Source: Rhizobium laguerreae
GTDB lineage: Bacteria > Pseudomonadota > Alphaproteobacteria > Rhizobiales > Rhizobiaceae
Direction: 5' to 3'
DNA length: 64,000 nt
Assembly (NCBI RefSeq): GCF_002008165.1
Contig: NZ_MRDM01000009.1
Span: 248,001 to 312,000 of the forward strand
Position numbers and translations under genes: made by a program. Positions within the stretch are counted from its first letter, which is position 1; every line of letters starts with the position of its first letter. The notes under the pieces are model-generated. The model ran no database searches, was not told the DNA's origin, and saw only the letters and a list, made by a program, of their open reading frames with translations. Below, piece after piece: positions 40,939-49,915 of the stretch.

Positions 40939-42009
40939 TCACCGGCCGATCGTCGCGACGGAGCCGCGCAAGACGAGGCTCGTGCTGACGCGCAGGCGTT
41001 CGACGGCAAGAGGGGTGCGTTCGATACGGGCGATGAGCCGCTCGCCGGCGAGCTTGCCCATCTCGTAGACGCGCTGGTCGACGATGGTGATCGGCGGAAC
41101 GGTGACGCTGGTCCAGTCGGCGTCGAGAAACGAAATCATCGAGACGTCCTTGGGGATCGACAGGCCGAGCGATTGCAGCGATTTGAAGATCCGCAAGCCC
41201 ACGAGGCTGTCTGAAGCCAGCAGTGCCGTCGGCGGAGCACTGTCGGAGAGCAGGCGTTTGATCACGCCGTCCGTCTGTTGCTGGTCCGTGGCGCCGAGCC
41301 TGATATAATGAAGAGGGTTCGGCAAACCCGCCTCTGTCAGGGCGCTGACAAAACCTTCGACGCGTTCGCGCACGGCGGAATTCGAGATTCGCCCGATATC
41401 GGTGAACCCGCCGCCCTCGGCATCCATGGCAGAGACGTAGGCGAGGCGGCGATGTCCTTGCTCGATCAGGTGCCGGGTCGCGGTGATGGCCGCATCCCGG
41501 TCGTCGCCGGTCACGGCGTCGACATCGAGTTCAGGGATGGCCCGGTCGAACAGGACGAGCGGAACCCCGGCACGGCGGACGTGCTGGAGATGATCGATAC
41601 TGTCGCAGCGGGCCGGCGTGACGATCAGGCCATCGACGCGTTTGCCGATAAGGAGGTCGACGGCTGATTTTTCCGCATCGAACTCTTCACCCGAATTCGC
41701 GATGATGACGTTGAAGCCCGCAAGACGGGCCGCATCGCTGATGCCGCGCACAGCCAGGCTGAAGAAAGCGTTTTCGATATCGCCGACCACGACCCCGATG
41801 ATGCCGGATCTTCCGGTGCTCATGCTTCGGGCGAGTTCGTTCGGGCGGTATTCGAGGGCGGCCGCCGCCGCAATGACCTGATCTGTGATCTTGGCACTGA
41901 CCACGCCGTAGCCGCCGAGCACGCGGGCGGCCGTCGCCTTCGAGACCTTTGCGGCCTTCGCGACGTCGGCGACCGTGACTGCACGTTTCGGATGAGCGGA
42001 ATCTTCCAT
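40939..42009 (-). CDS. LacI-family transcriptional regulator
   Basis: 356 residues. The N-terminal HTH (VTVADVAKAAKVSKATAARVLGGYG, residues 11-35) and hinge are followed by a periplasmic-binding-protein-like effector domain (from about 70; GIIGVVVGDIENAFF, LLASDSLVGLRIFKSLQSLG). It is divergent from an amino-acid ABC transporter operon. Two near-identical 12-bp palindromes lie in the shared 179-bp promoter region, so it probably represses that operon and itself. Confidence 0.9.
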   Translation of the reverse strand: MEDSAHPKRAVTVADVAKAAKVSKATAARVLGGYGVVSAKITDQVIAAAAALEYRPNELARSMSTGRSGIIGVVVGDIENAFFSLAVRGISDAARLAGFNVIIANSGEEFDAEKSAVDLLIGKRVDGLIVTPARCDSIDHLQHVRRAGVPLVLFDRAIPELDVDAVTGDDRDAAITATRHLIEQGHRRLAYVSAMDAEGGGFTDIGRISNSAVRERVEGFVSALTEAGLPNPLHYIRLGATDQQQTDGVIKRLLSDSAPPTALLASDSLVGLRIFKSLQSLGLSIPKDVSMISFLDADWTSVTVPPITIVDQRVYEMGKLAGERLIARIERTPLAVERLRVSTSLVLRGSVATIGR

Positions 42010-42069
42010 GGACCGAGGACTACAAGAGTTGTTGACGGCCGGTCAATTGACGAGTATCAAATATGTTGT

Positions 42070-42102
42070 GAGACCGGTCTCTTTTTGCTGGAGACCGGTA
42101 TC
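42070..42102. promoter_or_regulatory. paired LacI-type operators
   Basis: GAGACCGGTCTC (42070-42081, perfect palindrome with the central CG step typical of LacI operators) and GAGACCGGTATC (42091-42102, one mismatch). Their centres are 21 bp apart, two helical turns, so both would face the same side of DNA. They lie between the divergent lacI-type gene and the binding-protein gene. Confidence 0.65.
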
Positions 42103-42188
42103 TTATTCAACACTCCCAGCCAGGAATACAAAGGCAGGGTGACCATACAGTGCCGACAAGAGCATTCCTTTCAGAGCGGAGAACGACG

Positions 42189-43016
42189 ATGAAGCTTTTC
42201 AACTCACTTCCGACCATTATGGCCCCGGTGCGGGCCGGCCTCTTGACATGCCTTCTGGCGATGGCGGCAGGCTCTGCGGCCGCAGCCGACAATCCCTATA
42301 ACCTGATCGAGCCCGGAACTATCAGCGTCGGCACGATGGGCGATTCCAAGCCCTATACGTTTGCGACGGCGGACGGCCAGTTCACAGGTTTCGATATCGA
42401 GCTGTTTCTCAATGTCGTCTCCCGCCTCGGCTTTCAAAAAGAAAAGGTGACGTTCACGGGCCAGGAATTTTCAGCACTCCTGCCGTCGGTGGCAAACGAA
42501 AGGTTCGACGTTGCCGTTGCTGCGATCGGAACCACTGAGGCCCGCAAGAAGACCATCGACTTTTCCGACGGCTATCTTGCCGGTTATCTCTCCGTCCTGA
42601 CCCCGGACGCCGGTATCAAGGATGCCGATGGCCTCAAGGGTAAGCGTCTCGGCGTCGTGCAGGGGACCTTGCAGGAGGTCTATGCAGCCAAGAATTTCGG
42701 GGGAACCGATCTGGTGAAATTTCCCGACAACAATTCCGCCGTGGCCGCCCTCAACAACGGAACGGTCGACGCGCATTTTCTCGACTACGAGGCCGCCAAG
42801 CAATATGGCGAGCGCTATCCCGCGCTGAAGGTTGCCGTGAATATACCGTCCTTTGATGCGCCTGCTGGCTTCGTCATCCGAAAAGGAAATGATGCCTTCC
42901 GCACGGCGCTGAACGGCGCGCTTCACGACGCTATGCAGGATGGCACCTGGAAGACCCTTTACGAAAAGTGGTTCCCCGGCTCACCGATGCCGGAACAGTA
43001 TCTTCCCAAGAAGTGA
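42189..43016 (+). CDS. amino-acid ABC transporter substrate-binding protein
   Basis: 275 residues with a signal peptide (cleavage near AAAADNPYN, about residue 33). It is a type II SBP_bac_3 protein: [29 protein letters not shown], then [24 protein letters not shown] and GVVQGTLQE. Such proteins bind polar amino acids or opines. The ATG at 42189 has GGAGAACG upstream. It is the first gene after the LacI-type operators; the permease-ATPase fusion and an FAD oxidase follow, suggesting uptake and oxidation of an amino acid or opine-like compound. Confidence 0.9.
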   Translation: MKLFNSLPTIMAPVRAGLLTCLLAMAAGSAAAADNPYNLIEPGTISVGTMGDSKPYTFATADGQFTGFDIELFLNVVSRLGFQKEKVTFTGQEFSALLPSVANERFDVAVAAIGTTEARKKTIDFSDGYLAGYLSVLTPDAGIKDADGLKGKRLGVVQGTLQEVYAAKNFGGTDLVKFPDNNSAVAALNNGTVDAHFLDYEAAKQYGERYPALKVAVNIPSFDAPAGFVIRKGNDAFRTALNGALHDAMQDGTWKTLYEKWFPGSPMPEQYLPKK

Positions 43017-43020
43017 CGCC

Positions 43021-43051
43021 GTAAGCCGCCTGCTCATGGCGGGCGGCTTAC
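43021..43051 (+). other. intercistronic hairpin after the binding-protein gene
   Basis: A perfect 10-bp stem (GTAAGCCGCC / GGCGGCTTAC) with an 11-nt loop, starting 4 bp after the stop codon. There is no U-tract, so partial termination or 3' mRNA protection is more likely than full termination. This would give more binding protein than permease. Confidence 0.6.
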
Positions 43052-43115
43052 CAAGGCATTGCTGCTCGGCAGCCGGACGGCGGTGTCTGCCTGGCCAAAA
43101 TTCATGGGGATCGGA

Positions 43116-44651
43116 ATGAACTGGCTTGAAAATCTGCGCCGCAGCTTCCTCGACTGGGACGCCATGGCGGAAGTTCTGCCGAGCATGATCAGCGTCGGCC
43201 TGAAAAACACGCTGATCCTCGCCGCCGCCTCGACCGTGCTCGGCGTCATCATCGGTATGGCGCTCGCGGTGATGGGCATCTCGCAATCCCGCTGGCTGCG
43301 GCTGCCGGCGCGCATCTACACCGATATCTTCCGTGGGCTGCCGGCGATCGTCACGATTCTGATCATCGGCCAGGGTTTTGCCCGGATCGGGCGCGAGATC
43401 TTCGGTCCGTCGCCATTTCCGCTCGGCATCCTGGCGCTCAGTCTGATTGCCGGAGCCTATATGGGCGAAATCTTCCGGTCCGGCATTCAAAGCGTCGAGC
43501 GCGGTCAGATGGAGGCCTGCCGGGCGCTCAGCATGAGCCATGGGCAGGGCATGCGCCTGATCGTCATCCCACAAGGCATCAGGCGGGTTCTGCCGGCGCT
43601 GGTCAATCAATTCATCGGAAACGTCAAGGATTCCAGCCTTGTCTATTTCCTCGGATTGCTCGCTTCCGAGCGGGAGATCTTCCGGGTCGGCCAGGATCAG
43701 GCCGTCGTCACCGGCAATCTGTCACCGCTGCTGCTGGCGGGCGTCTTCTATCTCGTCATCACCGTGCCGCTGACCCACTTCGTCAACTATATCGATGCGA
43801 GACTGCGGCTCGGAAAACAAGGCCGCGGTTCGGGTGCTGCGAGCGGACTGGTCGAGGTGAGCGAGTTGCAGGCCGCTGCCGGCCCCCATCCCACGGGCAC
43901 GGTCGAGGAAAGTACGCCGCGCTTCAAAGGCGGCGCGCTGAACATCCGCGACCTCACCATGGCCTATGGCGATCTCGACGTGCTGAAGGGTGTCGATCTC
44001 GACATCGCCGCCGGTACCGTCACCTGCATTATCGGCCCTTCCGGCTCGGGTAAATCGACGCTGCTGCGCTGCATGAACAGGCTTGTCGAGCCCAAGGGCG
44101 GCGACATCCTGCTCGACGGCGAGAGCATCCTGGCGATGAAGCCGGAGAGGCTGCGCCGGCGTGTGGGCATGGTGTTCCAGCACTTCAACCTGTTTCCCGA
44201 CCACACGGCACTCGAGAACGTCATGCTTTCGCTGACCAAGATCAAGAAGATGCCGAGGCAGGAGGCGCGGCGCATCGCAGAGGTGCGTCTGGCCGATGTC
44301 GGTCTCGCAGAGCGTCGGGATCATCGGCCCGCAGGTCTGTCTGGTGGGCAGCAGCAGCGCGTCGCCATCGCCCGCGCGCTGGCCATGGATCCGGAGGTCA
44401 TGCTGTTCGACGAAGTGACGAGTGCGCTCGATCCCGAACTGGTGAAGGGCGTGCTCGACCTGATGGCCGCCCTCGGCCGCCAGGGCATGACGATGGCCGT
44501 GGTGACGCATGAGATGGGATTTGCGCGCAGGGTGGCCGATCAGGTCGTCTTCATGGATGAGGGCCGCATCGTCGAGGCGGGCTGCCCGCAGCAGATCTTC
44601 GACAATCCCCGAAGCGAGCGGCTGAAGCGCTTCCTTGCCGAAGTTCTCTGA
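43116..44651 (+). CDS. amino-acid ABC transporter permease-ATPase fusion
   Basis: 511 residues from ATG 43116 (GGGATCGG upstream). Residues 1-230 are a HisM-type permease with about five helices (EAA loop [26 protein letters not shown]). After a linker of about 55 residues comes a complete ATPase: Walker [18 protein letters not shown], signature [15 protein letters not shown], Walker [16 protein letters not shown]. Polar-amino-acid importers usually keep these on separate chains. A dimer of the fusion would give the full two-permease, two-ATPase transporter. Confidence 0.92.
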   Translation: MNWLENLRRSFLDWDAMAEVLPSMISVGLKNTLILAAASTVLGVIIGMALAVMGISQSRWLRLPARIYTDIFRGLPAIVTILIIGQGFARIGREIFGPSPFPLGILALSLIAGAYMGEIFRSGIQSVERGQMEACRALSMSHGQGMRLIVIPQGIRRVLPALVNQFIGNVKDSSLVYFLGLLASEREIFRVGQDQAVVTGNLSPLLLAGVFYLVITVPLTHFVNYIDARLRLGKQGRGSGAASGLVEVSELQAAAGPHPTGTVEESTPRFKGGALNIRDLTMAYGDLDVLKGVDLDIAAGTVTCIIGPSGSGKSTLLRCMNRLVEPKGGDILLDGESILAMKPERLRRRVGMVFQHFNLFPDHTALENVMLSLTKIKKMPRQEARRIAEVRLADVGLAERRDHRPAGLSGGQQQRVAIARALAMDPEVMLFDEVTSALDPELVKGVLDLMAALGRQGMTMAVVTHEMGFARRVADQVVFMDEGRIVEAGCPQQIFDNPRSERLKRFLAEVL

Positions 44652-44746
44652 AGCGCCTGAGGCAACGAATGGCGCCCCGGTCGTCCTCACGCCGGGCGTG
44701 CCGGATTTCAACCGATCCAGCAAGAGCAGACAACAAGGTTATCGAC

Positions 44747-45883
44747 ATGAATGCTTCCTCCAAACCTTCGAACGTCGTCGTCATCGGCGGCGGCATCTTT
44801 GGCGTCTCAACCGCTGTGCATCTGGCACGGCTCGGGGTCCGTACCGTGCTCATCAATGACGGCCCGCTTGCCAACGGTGCCTCCGGCCGTTCGCTCGCCT
44901 GGCTCAACTCGGCGCGCAAACGCACCGATGCCTATCACCGGCTGCGGTTGGCCGGCATAGATCGCTACCGCACGCTGGCCGTCCGGAACTCCGACGCGCC
45001 GTGGCTGCGCTTCGACGGCGGCCTGACCTGGGATGCGGACGATGCCGGCAACGAGATTGCCGAAATCTTCGACTATGAGCGCGATCTCGGCTATCACGCG
45101 CAATGGCTCGCCCCGCAAAATATTGCCGGGGTGACGCCGGGTGTCGATGCCAGTACTGTGACGCGCCAAGGCGCGATCTTCAATCCCGGGGAGGGGTGGG
45201 TCGATCTTCCGTCCTTGATCGGCGTGCTCGCGCAGGAATTCCGCACGCTGGGCGGCGAGATCATCACGGACGCGGGTCGCGCGACGGTCGATGTCGAAAG
45301 CGGGCGTGCCCGTGGCGTTATCACAGCAGGCGGCATGCGCCGGGATGCAGATGCCGTGCTGCTTGCTGCCGGCGGCGAGGTACCGGCAATCGTGGCCGAG
45401 GCCGGTCAGCATATTGGCGATGCAACGCCTGTCGCCCTTCTCGTCCGGACCAAGCCGATCCGCCATCCGCTGAAGGCTGTGCTCAACACTCCTCGCGTCG
45501 CCATCCGGCCGACGCCCAACGGCAGCTTCGCGGTCGATTCCGCCTGGTCCGAGGAAGAGGTGAGCGTGAAGCCCGACGGCAGTTATGATGTCAGGCAATC
45601 GACGCTGGAAGGATTGCTGCGCGAGGCTTCAAACGTTCTCGAAGGCAATCCGGTGCTGGAGGTCGAAGATTATGGGGTCGGCCCGAAGCCCATCCCGGGC
45701 GACGGCGAGCCCGTCTTCGGCGAACTGCCATCGATCTCGGGTTATTTCGTCGCCTTCAGCCATAGCGGCGCCACCCTCGGCCTGATTGCCGGCGAACTGC
45801 TGGCGGACGAGATCGTCAACGGACGCCGCCATCCGCTGTTGGCGGACTTTCGGCCGGAGCGTTTCAGCGCGTCGAGAAGATGA
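44747..45883 (+). CDS. FAD-dependent D-amino-acid/glycine oxidase-like enzyme (DadA family)
   Basis: 378 residues. The N-terminal Rossmann motif is VVVIGGGIFGVSTAVHLARLG (residues 9-29), then NGASGRSLAWLNSARK, a DAO-type substrate domain, and the C-terminal FAD-contacting AFSHSGATLGLIAGELLADEI. It oxidises an amine or amino acid to the imine/2-oxo acid. It is the last gene of the LacI-controlled unit, 95 bp after the transporter fusion, so its substrate is probably the imported compound. Confidence 0.87.
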   Translation: MNASSKPSNVVVIGGGIFGVSTAVHLARLGVRTVLINDGPLANGASGRSLAWLNSARKRTDAYHRLRLAGIDRYRTLAVRNSDAPWLRFDGGLTWDADDAGNEIAEIFDYERDLGYHAQWLAPQNIAGVTPGVDASTVTRQGAIFNPGEGWVDLPSLIGVLAQEFRTLGGEIITDAGRATVDVESGRARGVITAGGMRRDADAVLLAAGGEVPAIVAEAGQHIGDATPVALLVRTKPIRHPLKAVLNTPRVAIRPTPNGSFAVDSAWSEEEVSVKPDGSYDVRQSTLEGLLREASNVLEGNPVLEVEDYGVGPKPIPGDGEPVFGELPSISGYFVAFSHSGATLGLIAGELLADEIVNGRRHPLLADFRPERFSASRR

Positions 45884-45957
45884 AGGCAGCAGCGGAGGCC
45901 GATGCATCCTTCTGAGCCGTCGAGCGTTCTATCGCCAGGAACAACTGGAGACGCATC

Positions 45958-46467
45958 ATGTTCAAGGACGAACTTGGGGACACCGGCACAAACAAGGATA
46001 TGCGCGACGGCGTGGAAACCGCGCCGGCCTGCTTCGAAGAGGCGAGCATCAACCCTGATCTTATCAGACCTGAGGGTTTCGCCAGCGAGGCCGAATATCG
46101 GGCATATATTGCGACGCTCGGCGGTGGTTATGCTTCCGTTGGAGACACCGTCGAGGAGCCCCTCCCGATCTACGAGGGTCATGTCCTGGAAGGCCGTCTG
46201 CAAGAACTGAGAGAAGAACTCGAAAACCTCCGCGCTCGCCTTCACGTGATCCAACATCAGGCCGCGACCGTCGTGACGGAGAACGTCCGATGGGCCGATG
46301 CGAGCGCCCATGCGCAGCTCGGCAATCAGCCTTGGCTCAAGCTGGCAGGCGCAATGGCGGCGGCCTTCGTCGTCACGAGGGGCATCATGCGTTTGCCTTT
46401 GGGAGCCGTGGCGACGACGGCGCTACCGTTGGTGGCGGCGGCAATGAACCGGAAGCTCGCCCGATGA
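45958..46467 (+). CDS. uncharacterised membrane-associated protein with coiled coil
   Basis: 169 residues. The soluble N-terminus contains RPEGFASEAEYRAYIATLGGGYASVGDTV. A coiled coil (GRLQELREELENLRARLHVIQHQAATVV, about 80-107) is followed by one or two hydrophobic segments (LAGAMAAAFVVTRGIM and GAVATTALPLVAAAM). GGAG lies 7 nt before the ATG. No family is recognised; the coiled coil plus C-terminal membrane anchor resembles the 39400 protein. Confidence 0.65.
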   Translation: MFKDELGDTGTNKDMRDGVETAPACFEEASINPDLIRPEGFASEAEYRAYIATLGGGYASVGDTVEEPLPIYEGHVLEGRLQELREELENLRARLHVIQHQAATVVTENVRWADASAHAQLGNQPWLKLAGAMAAAFVVTRGIMRLPLGAVATTALPLVAAAMNRKLAR

Positions 46468-46490
46468 AAGTCGTCGGCTTCGATGACTGT

Positions 46491-47219
46491 TCAGGCGAAG
46501 CCGATTTCCGCGAGCAGAGGCAGGTGGTCCGAGGCGATCCTTGTGAGGCGGTTTTCCAGGACCGCCGCCTGTTTGACGATGAGATCGTCAGTGACGAAGA
46601 TGTGGTCGAGGCGCATCAGCGGGTAGCGCGACGGAAAGGTCGCTCTCGGCGCGGCGCCGCCTGCGACCTGGGCATCTTTCAATGACCGTGCGGCAAGTCG
46701 GTAAGTCGCCGATGACGGGATTGCATTGAAATCGCCGCAGAGGATGGTCGGAAGAGGCTCATCCGCCGTCCCGTGCAGCCAGCCGGGATTCAGCAACGTC
46801 GTCATCTGCCGGATGCGCTCGCGGCCACGAAGGCCGAGATGGGTGTTGACGACCAGCAGTTTTCTGTCGCCGACCATTATTTCGACGGAAATGGCACCGC
46901 GCTGTTCCCCGATGGATGGCAATGGTCCGGCCTTGACCGCGCCTGTCGGCAGCGAGGTGATGATGGCATCGCCATACTGCTCCTCGGCAATCGACAGCGC
47001 CGGATGGAAATGAGCCTGCATCTTCAAAAGCGAGGCGATCGCATGGGCCTGGTCGACGCCGCCGGTCCTGCGCCTGAGAACGTCGACCTCCTGAAGAGCG
47101 ACGATATCAGCCTCAGCCTCGGCGATGACAGAAGCGATGCGGCCGGGATCGAGCTTCCGGTCGCCGCCGATACAACTGTGCACATTATAGGTCAGGAGTT
47201 TGATTGATTTATCCGGCAT
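46491..47219 (-). CDS. endonuclease/exonuclease/phosphatase-family protein, YbhP-like
   Basis: 242 residues of the EEP fold: LTYNVHSCIGGDRKLDP at the N-terminus, ALQEVD (metal Glu), NTHLG, LCGDFNAIP and the C-terminal SDHLPLLAEI (catalytic His). EEP members hydrolyse phosphodiesters in DNA, RNA or lipids. The neighbours are an UPF0104/YbhN-type membrane protein and a cardiolipin-synthase-like PLD enzyme, the same trio as E. coli ybhP, ybhN and clsB, which points to a lipid-related phosphodiester substrate. It is divergent from the ybhN-like gene across 170 bp. Confidence 0.85.
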   Translation of the reverse strand: MPDKSIKLLTYNVHSCIGGDRKLDPGRIASVIAEAEADIVALQEVDVLRRRTGGVDQAHAIASLLKMQAHFHPALSIAEEQYGDAIITSLPTGAVKAGPLPSIGEQRGAISVEIMVGDRKLLVVNTHLGLRGRERIRQMTTLLNPGWLHGTADEPLPTILCGDFNAIPSSATYRLAARSLKDAQVAGGAAPRATFPSRYPLMRLDHIFVTDDLIVKQAAVLENRLTRIASDHLPLLAEIGFA

Positions 47220-47236
47220 AGACCCGCTGAAAGCTC

Positions 47237-47273
47237 GTTCCCCCAGGACATAGAACTTGTCCTTCGGGGGAAC
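47237..47273. other. strong hairpin in the divergent ybhP-like/ybhN-like promoter region
   Basis: GTTCCCCC-AGGACA pairs with TGTCCT-(TC)-GGGGGAAC around a 7-nt loop, giving 14 pairs with a 2-nt bulge. The right arm ends in the GGAAC of the EcfG-like promoter. It may simply place mirrored -35-like elements on both strands, or act as a cruciform or leader structure. Confidence 0.5.
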
Positions 47274-47295
47274 ACAGAACTCGTTTGATCGTTCC
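47269..47295. promoter_or_regulatory. overlapping bidirectional EcfG/RpoE2-type promoters
   Basis: Plus strand: GGAAC (47269-47273)-N16-CGTT (47290-47293), a full consensus, 97 bp before the ybhN-like ATG. Minus strand: GGAAC (47295-47291)-N16-TGTT (47274-47271), pointing at the ybhP-like gene 52 bp away. The -35 of each overlaps the -10 of the other, so one 27-bp box could serve both directions. Confidence 0.65.
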
Positions 47296-47389
47296 GGATA
47301 ATCTAGCCTGGAGCGCCGTGCATCTTCGGACGCACAAATGACGCTTCAGCTCTTTCAATCCTCGTATCGCGCTTCGGAATGGATAATCG

Positions 47390-48352
47390 ATGAGCTGGAA
47401 AAGCATAATCTGGAATGGACTGCTGGTTGCCGCCCTGTGTCTTGCGGTCTTCCTTCTCTATCGCATCTTTCAACGGTACAGCCTGGATGAGATCGTCCAA
47501 TCGGTTCGCAGTATTCCATTCTCGACCTTCTGCACAGCACTTCTGTTTACGGCGGCATCTTATCTCTGCCTCAGTTGCTTCGACCTCCTGGCGATCCGCT
47601 CGCTCGGCAAATCCTTGCCCTACAGGAACATCCTGCTCGCCTCTTTCGTCAGCCTTTCGCTCGGCCACAATATCGGGTTTGCCGGGTTAAGCAGCGGCGC
47701 CTTCCGCTATCGGTACTATTCGCGCTGGGGGCTGACGGCGGAAGACGTGGCGAAAGTCATCCTGTTTTGCGGTGTCACCGTGGGGCTCGGGCTCATCACG
47801 CTCGGCGGCCTTGCCATGATCATCAATCCTGGCGATGCCGGGCGCCTGTTGCGCATCGACCCTGCAAGCGTCCGTATTTTCGGTTCCCTGGCACTGGTCG
47901 TGCCGGTCGTCTATACCGGCCTGGCGTTTTTCATTCGCGGCACCTTAAGGCTGTGGCGCTGGTCGTTTCAGCTGCCGCGGTTTTCGATCTCGGTTGCGCA
48001 GGTCGGAATTGGGACGATCAACTTCATGTTCGTCTCCGCCTGTCTGCACCAGATGCTTTCCACCTTCGGCGATGTGGCCTTCTTCAGGTCGGTAACGGCT
48101 TACGTGCTTGCCAATTCGGCAATCCTTGCAACGCATGTTCCGGGCGGTCTCGGCGTGCTCGAGGCCACCGTTTCTTATGTCGTGCCGAAGGAGGCCTCGA
48201 TCGGCGCGCTGATTGCATTCCGCTGCGCCTATTTCTTCATTCCGCTGGCGCTCGGCACGACGCTTCTCGTTATCAGCGAGGTGATCTTTCGGCGGAAATC
48301 ACGCGGGGCGGATGAGGAGGCGGACCAGCGCGCCGAGGCCCAGTCGGTCTAG
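47390..48352 (+). CDS. UPF0104/YbhN-type membrane protein (LPG synthase TM-domain family)
   Basis: 320 residues with about eight membrane helices, related to the flippase part of lysyl-phosphatidylglycerol synthases. Family segments: SLSLGHNIGFAGLSSGAFRYRYYSRWGL and the late VPGGLGVLEATVSYVVP. The MprF-type aminoacyl-transferase domain is absent. A lipid-moving role is inferred from the family and from the neighbouring cardiolipin-synthase-like gene. Its 3' end overlaps that convergent gene by 54 bp. Confidence 0.87.
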   Translation: MSWKSIIWNGLLVAALCLAVFLLYRIFQRYSLDEIVQSVRSIPFSTFCTALLFTAASYLCLSCFDLLAIRSLGKSLPYRNILLASFVSLSLGHNIGFAGLSSGAFRYRYYSRWGLTAEDVAKVILFCGVTVGLGLITLGGLAMIINPGDAGRLLRIDPASVRIFGSLALVVPVVYTGLAFFIRGTLRLWRWSFQLPRFSISVAQVGIGTINFMFVSACLHQMLSTFGDVAFFRSVTAYVLANSAILATHVPGGLGVLEATVSYVVPKEASIGALIAFRCAYFFIPLALGTTLLVISEVIFRRKSRGADEEADQRAEAQSV

Positions 48353-49804
48353 GGGTGCGAAAGGCCGAGCCGGATCGAAGAGGCCGGTGCCCGGAATCGG
48401 TGAGATGCTGCCCGACAGCTCGACGGCGAATTCCCGCAACCCCCGCGGCCCGTTGTTGAGCGTGTCGATCGCCTCGATCACCGAGCCGCTTCGCATGAAG
48501 GCTGCGGCAAACCTTTCCGGGGTGGTTCCGAGATATTCCGCCAGAAGCCGGTTGCGCAGATCAGCGATCGCGCGGCGGTGCTCGCCGTTACCGGCCTCGA
48601 ACAGCATGTCGCATTCGCAATCCAGCCCTTCCGAGCGATTGTTGAGATTGGAGGAGCCGATGCGGATCAGCTCATCATCGGCAATCATTAGCTTGGAGTG
48701 GATGAGCACCTCCGCCTCTTTGTCCTTTTTCGGCACTGGCCCGGGCACGACGGGATAGTAGACGCGCAGGCGGGCTGCGCGATCGGCGCGTTTGAGGCGG
48801 CGGATGACGCGGTCGCGATTGCCGCCCATGACGATCTTTTCGATCAACCCGTGAGAGCTCCGCGTGCAGATGATGATGACTTCGGGCCCGTCCTCCTCCT
48901 GCAGCCGCGCGGCGATGGCGTCGGCGACGCGGAAGGAGGCGAGATACTGTGCCTCGATGTAGAGCTGCCGTCGCGCCCGGGCGATGACGTCCAATGTCAT
49001 GGCGATGCCGTCGCTGATACCGGTGCGAAAAGCGGTTGACGGCTCCGTCAGCGCCAAGGTGACTGGGATCTCCTGCATGGAAACGGCGAGATTGGCGGGC
49101 CAGGTGAAGGGAACGCTTTCGGTCAACGGCAGGTGGCTTTCGCCTGTGGCGTCTTCCCAGCGCCGCCTGGCGACGTCGCCGATCATCCGGGCGGCATCGC
49201 CAGTGAGCATCGCCTGAACGTCATGCAGAGGATCGTAGGGCTCGCCACCGGGGTCGCGCCGCCACCTGTCCATGACGCGATGACGCCTCGTGTCCCATCG
49301 CCGCGACGTCAAATCGATGCCGCCGATGAAGGCGACAGCATCATCAATGCAGACGAGCTTCTGATGATGGCAGCCGCGCACGGTGCCTGGAAAGTCGAAG
49401 CGCAGATCAATCCTGGCATTTTTTGGAAAATCCTTCTTACGAAGCAACTGGATTGATTTGTCCGAATAGATCGGCCCGAGCGCCCAAATGAGAATGCGTA
49501 TTTCGAGGTCGGGATTCGTCGCCACTGCGGAATGCAGCAGGTCAGCCAAGGTTTCGTCGGATTTTTCGGGTGCGATCCGAATGTCGGGATGGAAATCCCA
49601 CCCTATGATCCACACAGTGCGTCGCGCCTGCCGCAACGCACGCGCCACTTCCGAGAAATAGCGGTTACCATTGATCAGGAAGGCGGCCCTTTCCGCATGT
49701 CCTTGCAGGAGCCATGCCATGCTTTCCTGTTTTTCGCCGCCCGGATGTTGCGCTTTTGTTCGGGTCAGGTAGGATTGATCGGACATGGTTTCAAATGCGG
49801 TCAT
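48299..49804 (-). CDS. phospholipase D-superfamily enzyme, cardiolipin-synthase-like
   Basis: 501 residues with two HKD motifs: HHQKLVCIDDAVAFIGG (about residue 175) and HSKLMIADDELIRIGSSNLNNRSEG (about 375), as in ClsB or phospholipase D. It would transfer or hydrolyse phosphatidyl groups. ATG 49804 is preferred (GAGG at 6 nt) because a full-consensus EcfG-like promoter lies just upstream; the longer frame to 49909 starts beyond that promoter. The E. coli homologue ClsB uses phosphatidylethanolamine and phosphatidylglycerol; substrate use here is inferred. Confidence 0.9.
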   Translation of the reverse strand: MTAFETMSDQSYLTRTKAQHPGGEKQESMAWLLQGHAERAAFLINGNRYFSEVARALRQARRTVWIIGWDFHPDIRIAPEKSDETLADLLHSAVATNPDLEIRILIWALGPIYSDKSIQLLRKKDFPKNARIDLRFDFPGTVRGCHHQKLVCIDDAVAFIGGIDLTSRRWDTRRHRVMDRWRRDPGGEPYDPLHDVQAMLTGDAARMIGDVARRRWEDATGESHLPLTESVPFTWPANLAVSMQEIPVTLALTEPSTAFRTGISDGIAMTLDVIARARRQLYIEAQYLASFRVADAIAARLQEEDGPEVIIICTRSSHGLIEKIVMGGNRDRVIRRLKRADRAARLRVYYPVVPGPVPKKDKEAEVLIHSKLMIADDELIRIGSSNLNNRSEGLDCECDMLFEAGNGEHRRAIADLRNRLLAEYLGTTPERFAAAFMRSGSVIEAIDTLNNGPRGLREFAVELSGSISPIPGTGLFDPARPFAPLDRLGLGALVRLLIRPA

Positions 49805-49832
49805 GTTTGCCTCAGCCTCTCGACTGAGACCA

Positions 49833-49857
49833 AACGCGTGGAATTTAACCGGGTTCC
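49833..49857 (-). promoter_or_regulatory. EcfG/RpoE2-type promoter of the PLD-like gene
   Basis: Minus strand GGAAC (49857-49853), 16-bp spacer, CGTT (49836-49833), an exact consensus match, 28 bp before the ATG at 49804. It also argues against the longer annotated start. Confidence 0.72.
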
Positions 49858-49915
49858 CGATTGCAGACGCGGCTGCCGCAATGGGCGGCCCGACACACAG
49901 GATTGACACAGCAAA

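Noticed and set aside
45938..45962. GGAAC-N16-TGTT match near the 45958 gene
   Set aside because: The -10 would lie inside the start codon region, so transcription would begin within the gene; the ATG at 45958 has a strong GGAG ribosome site and is kept.
49805..49909. Upstream start for the PLD-like gene
   Set aside because: The consensus promoter at 49833-49857 would lie inside the coding region; ATG 49804 has a good ribosome site.
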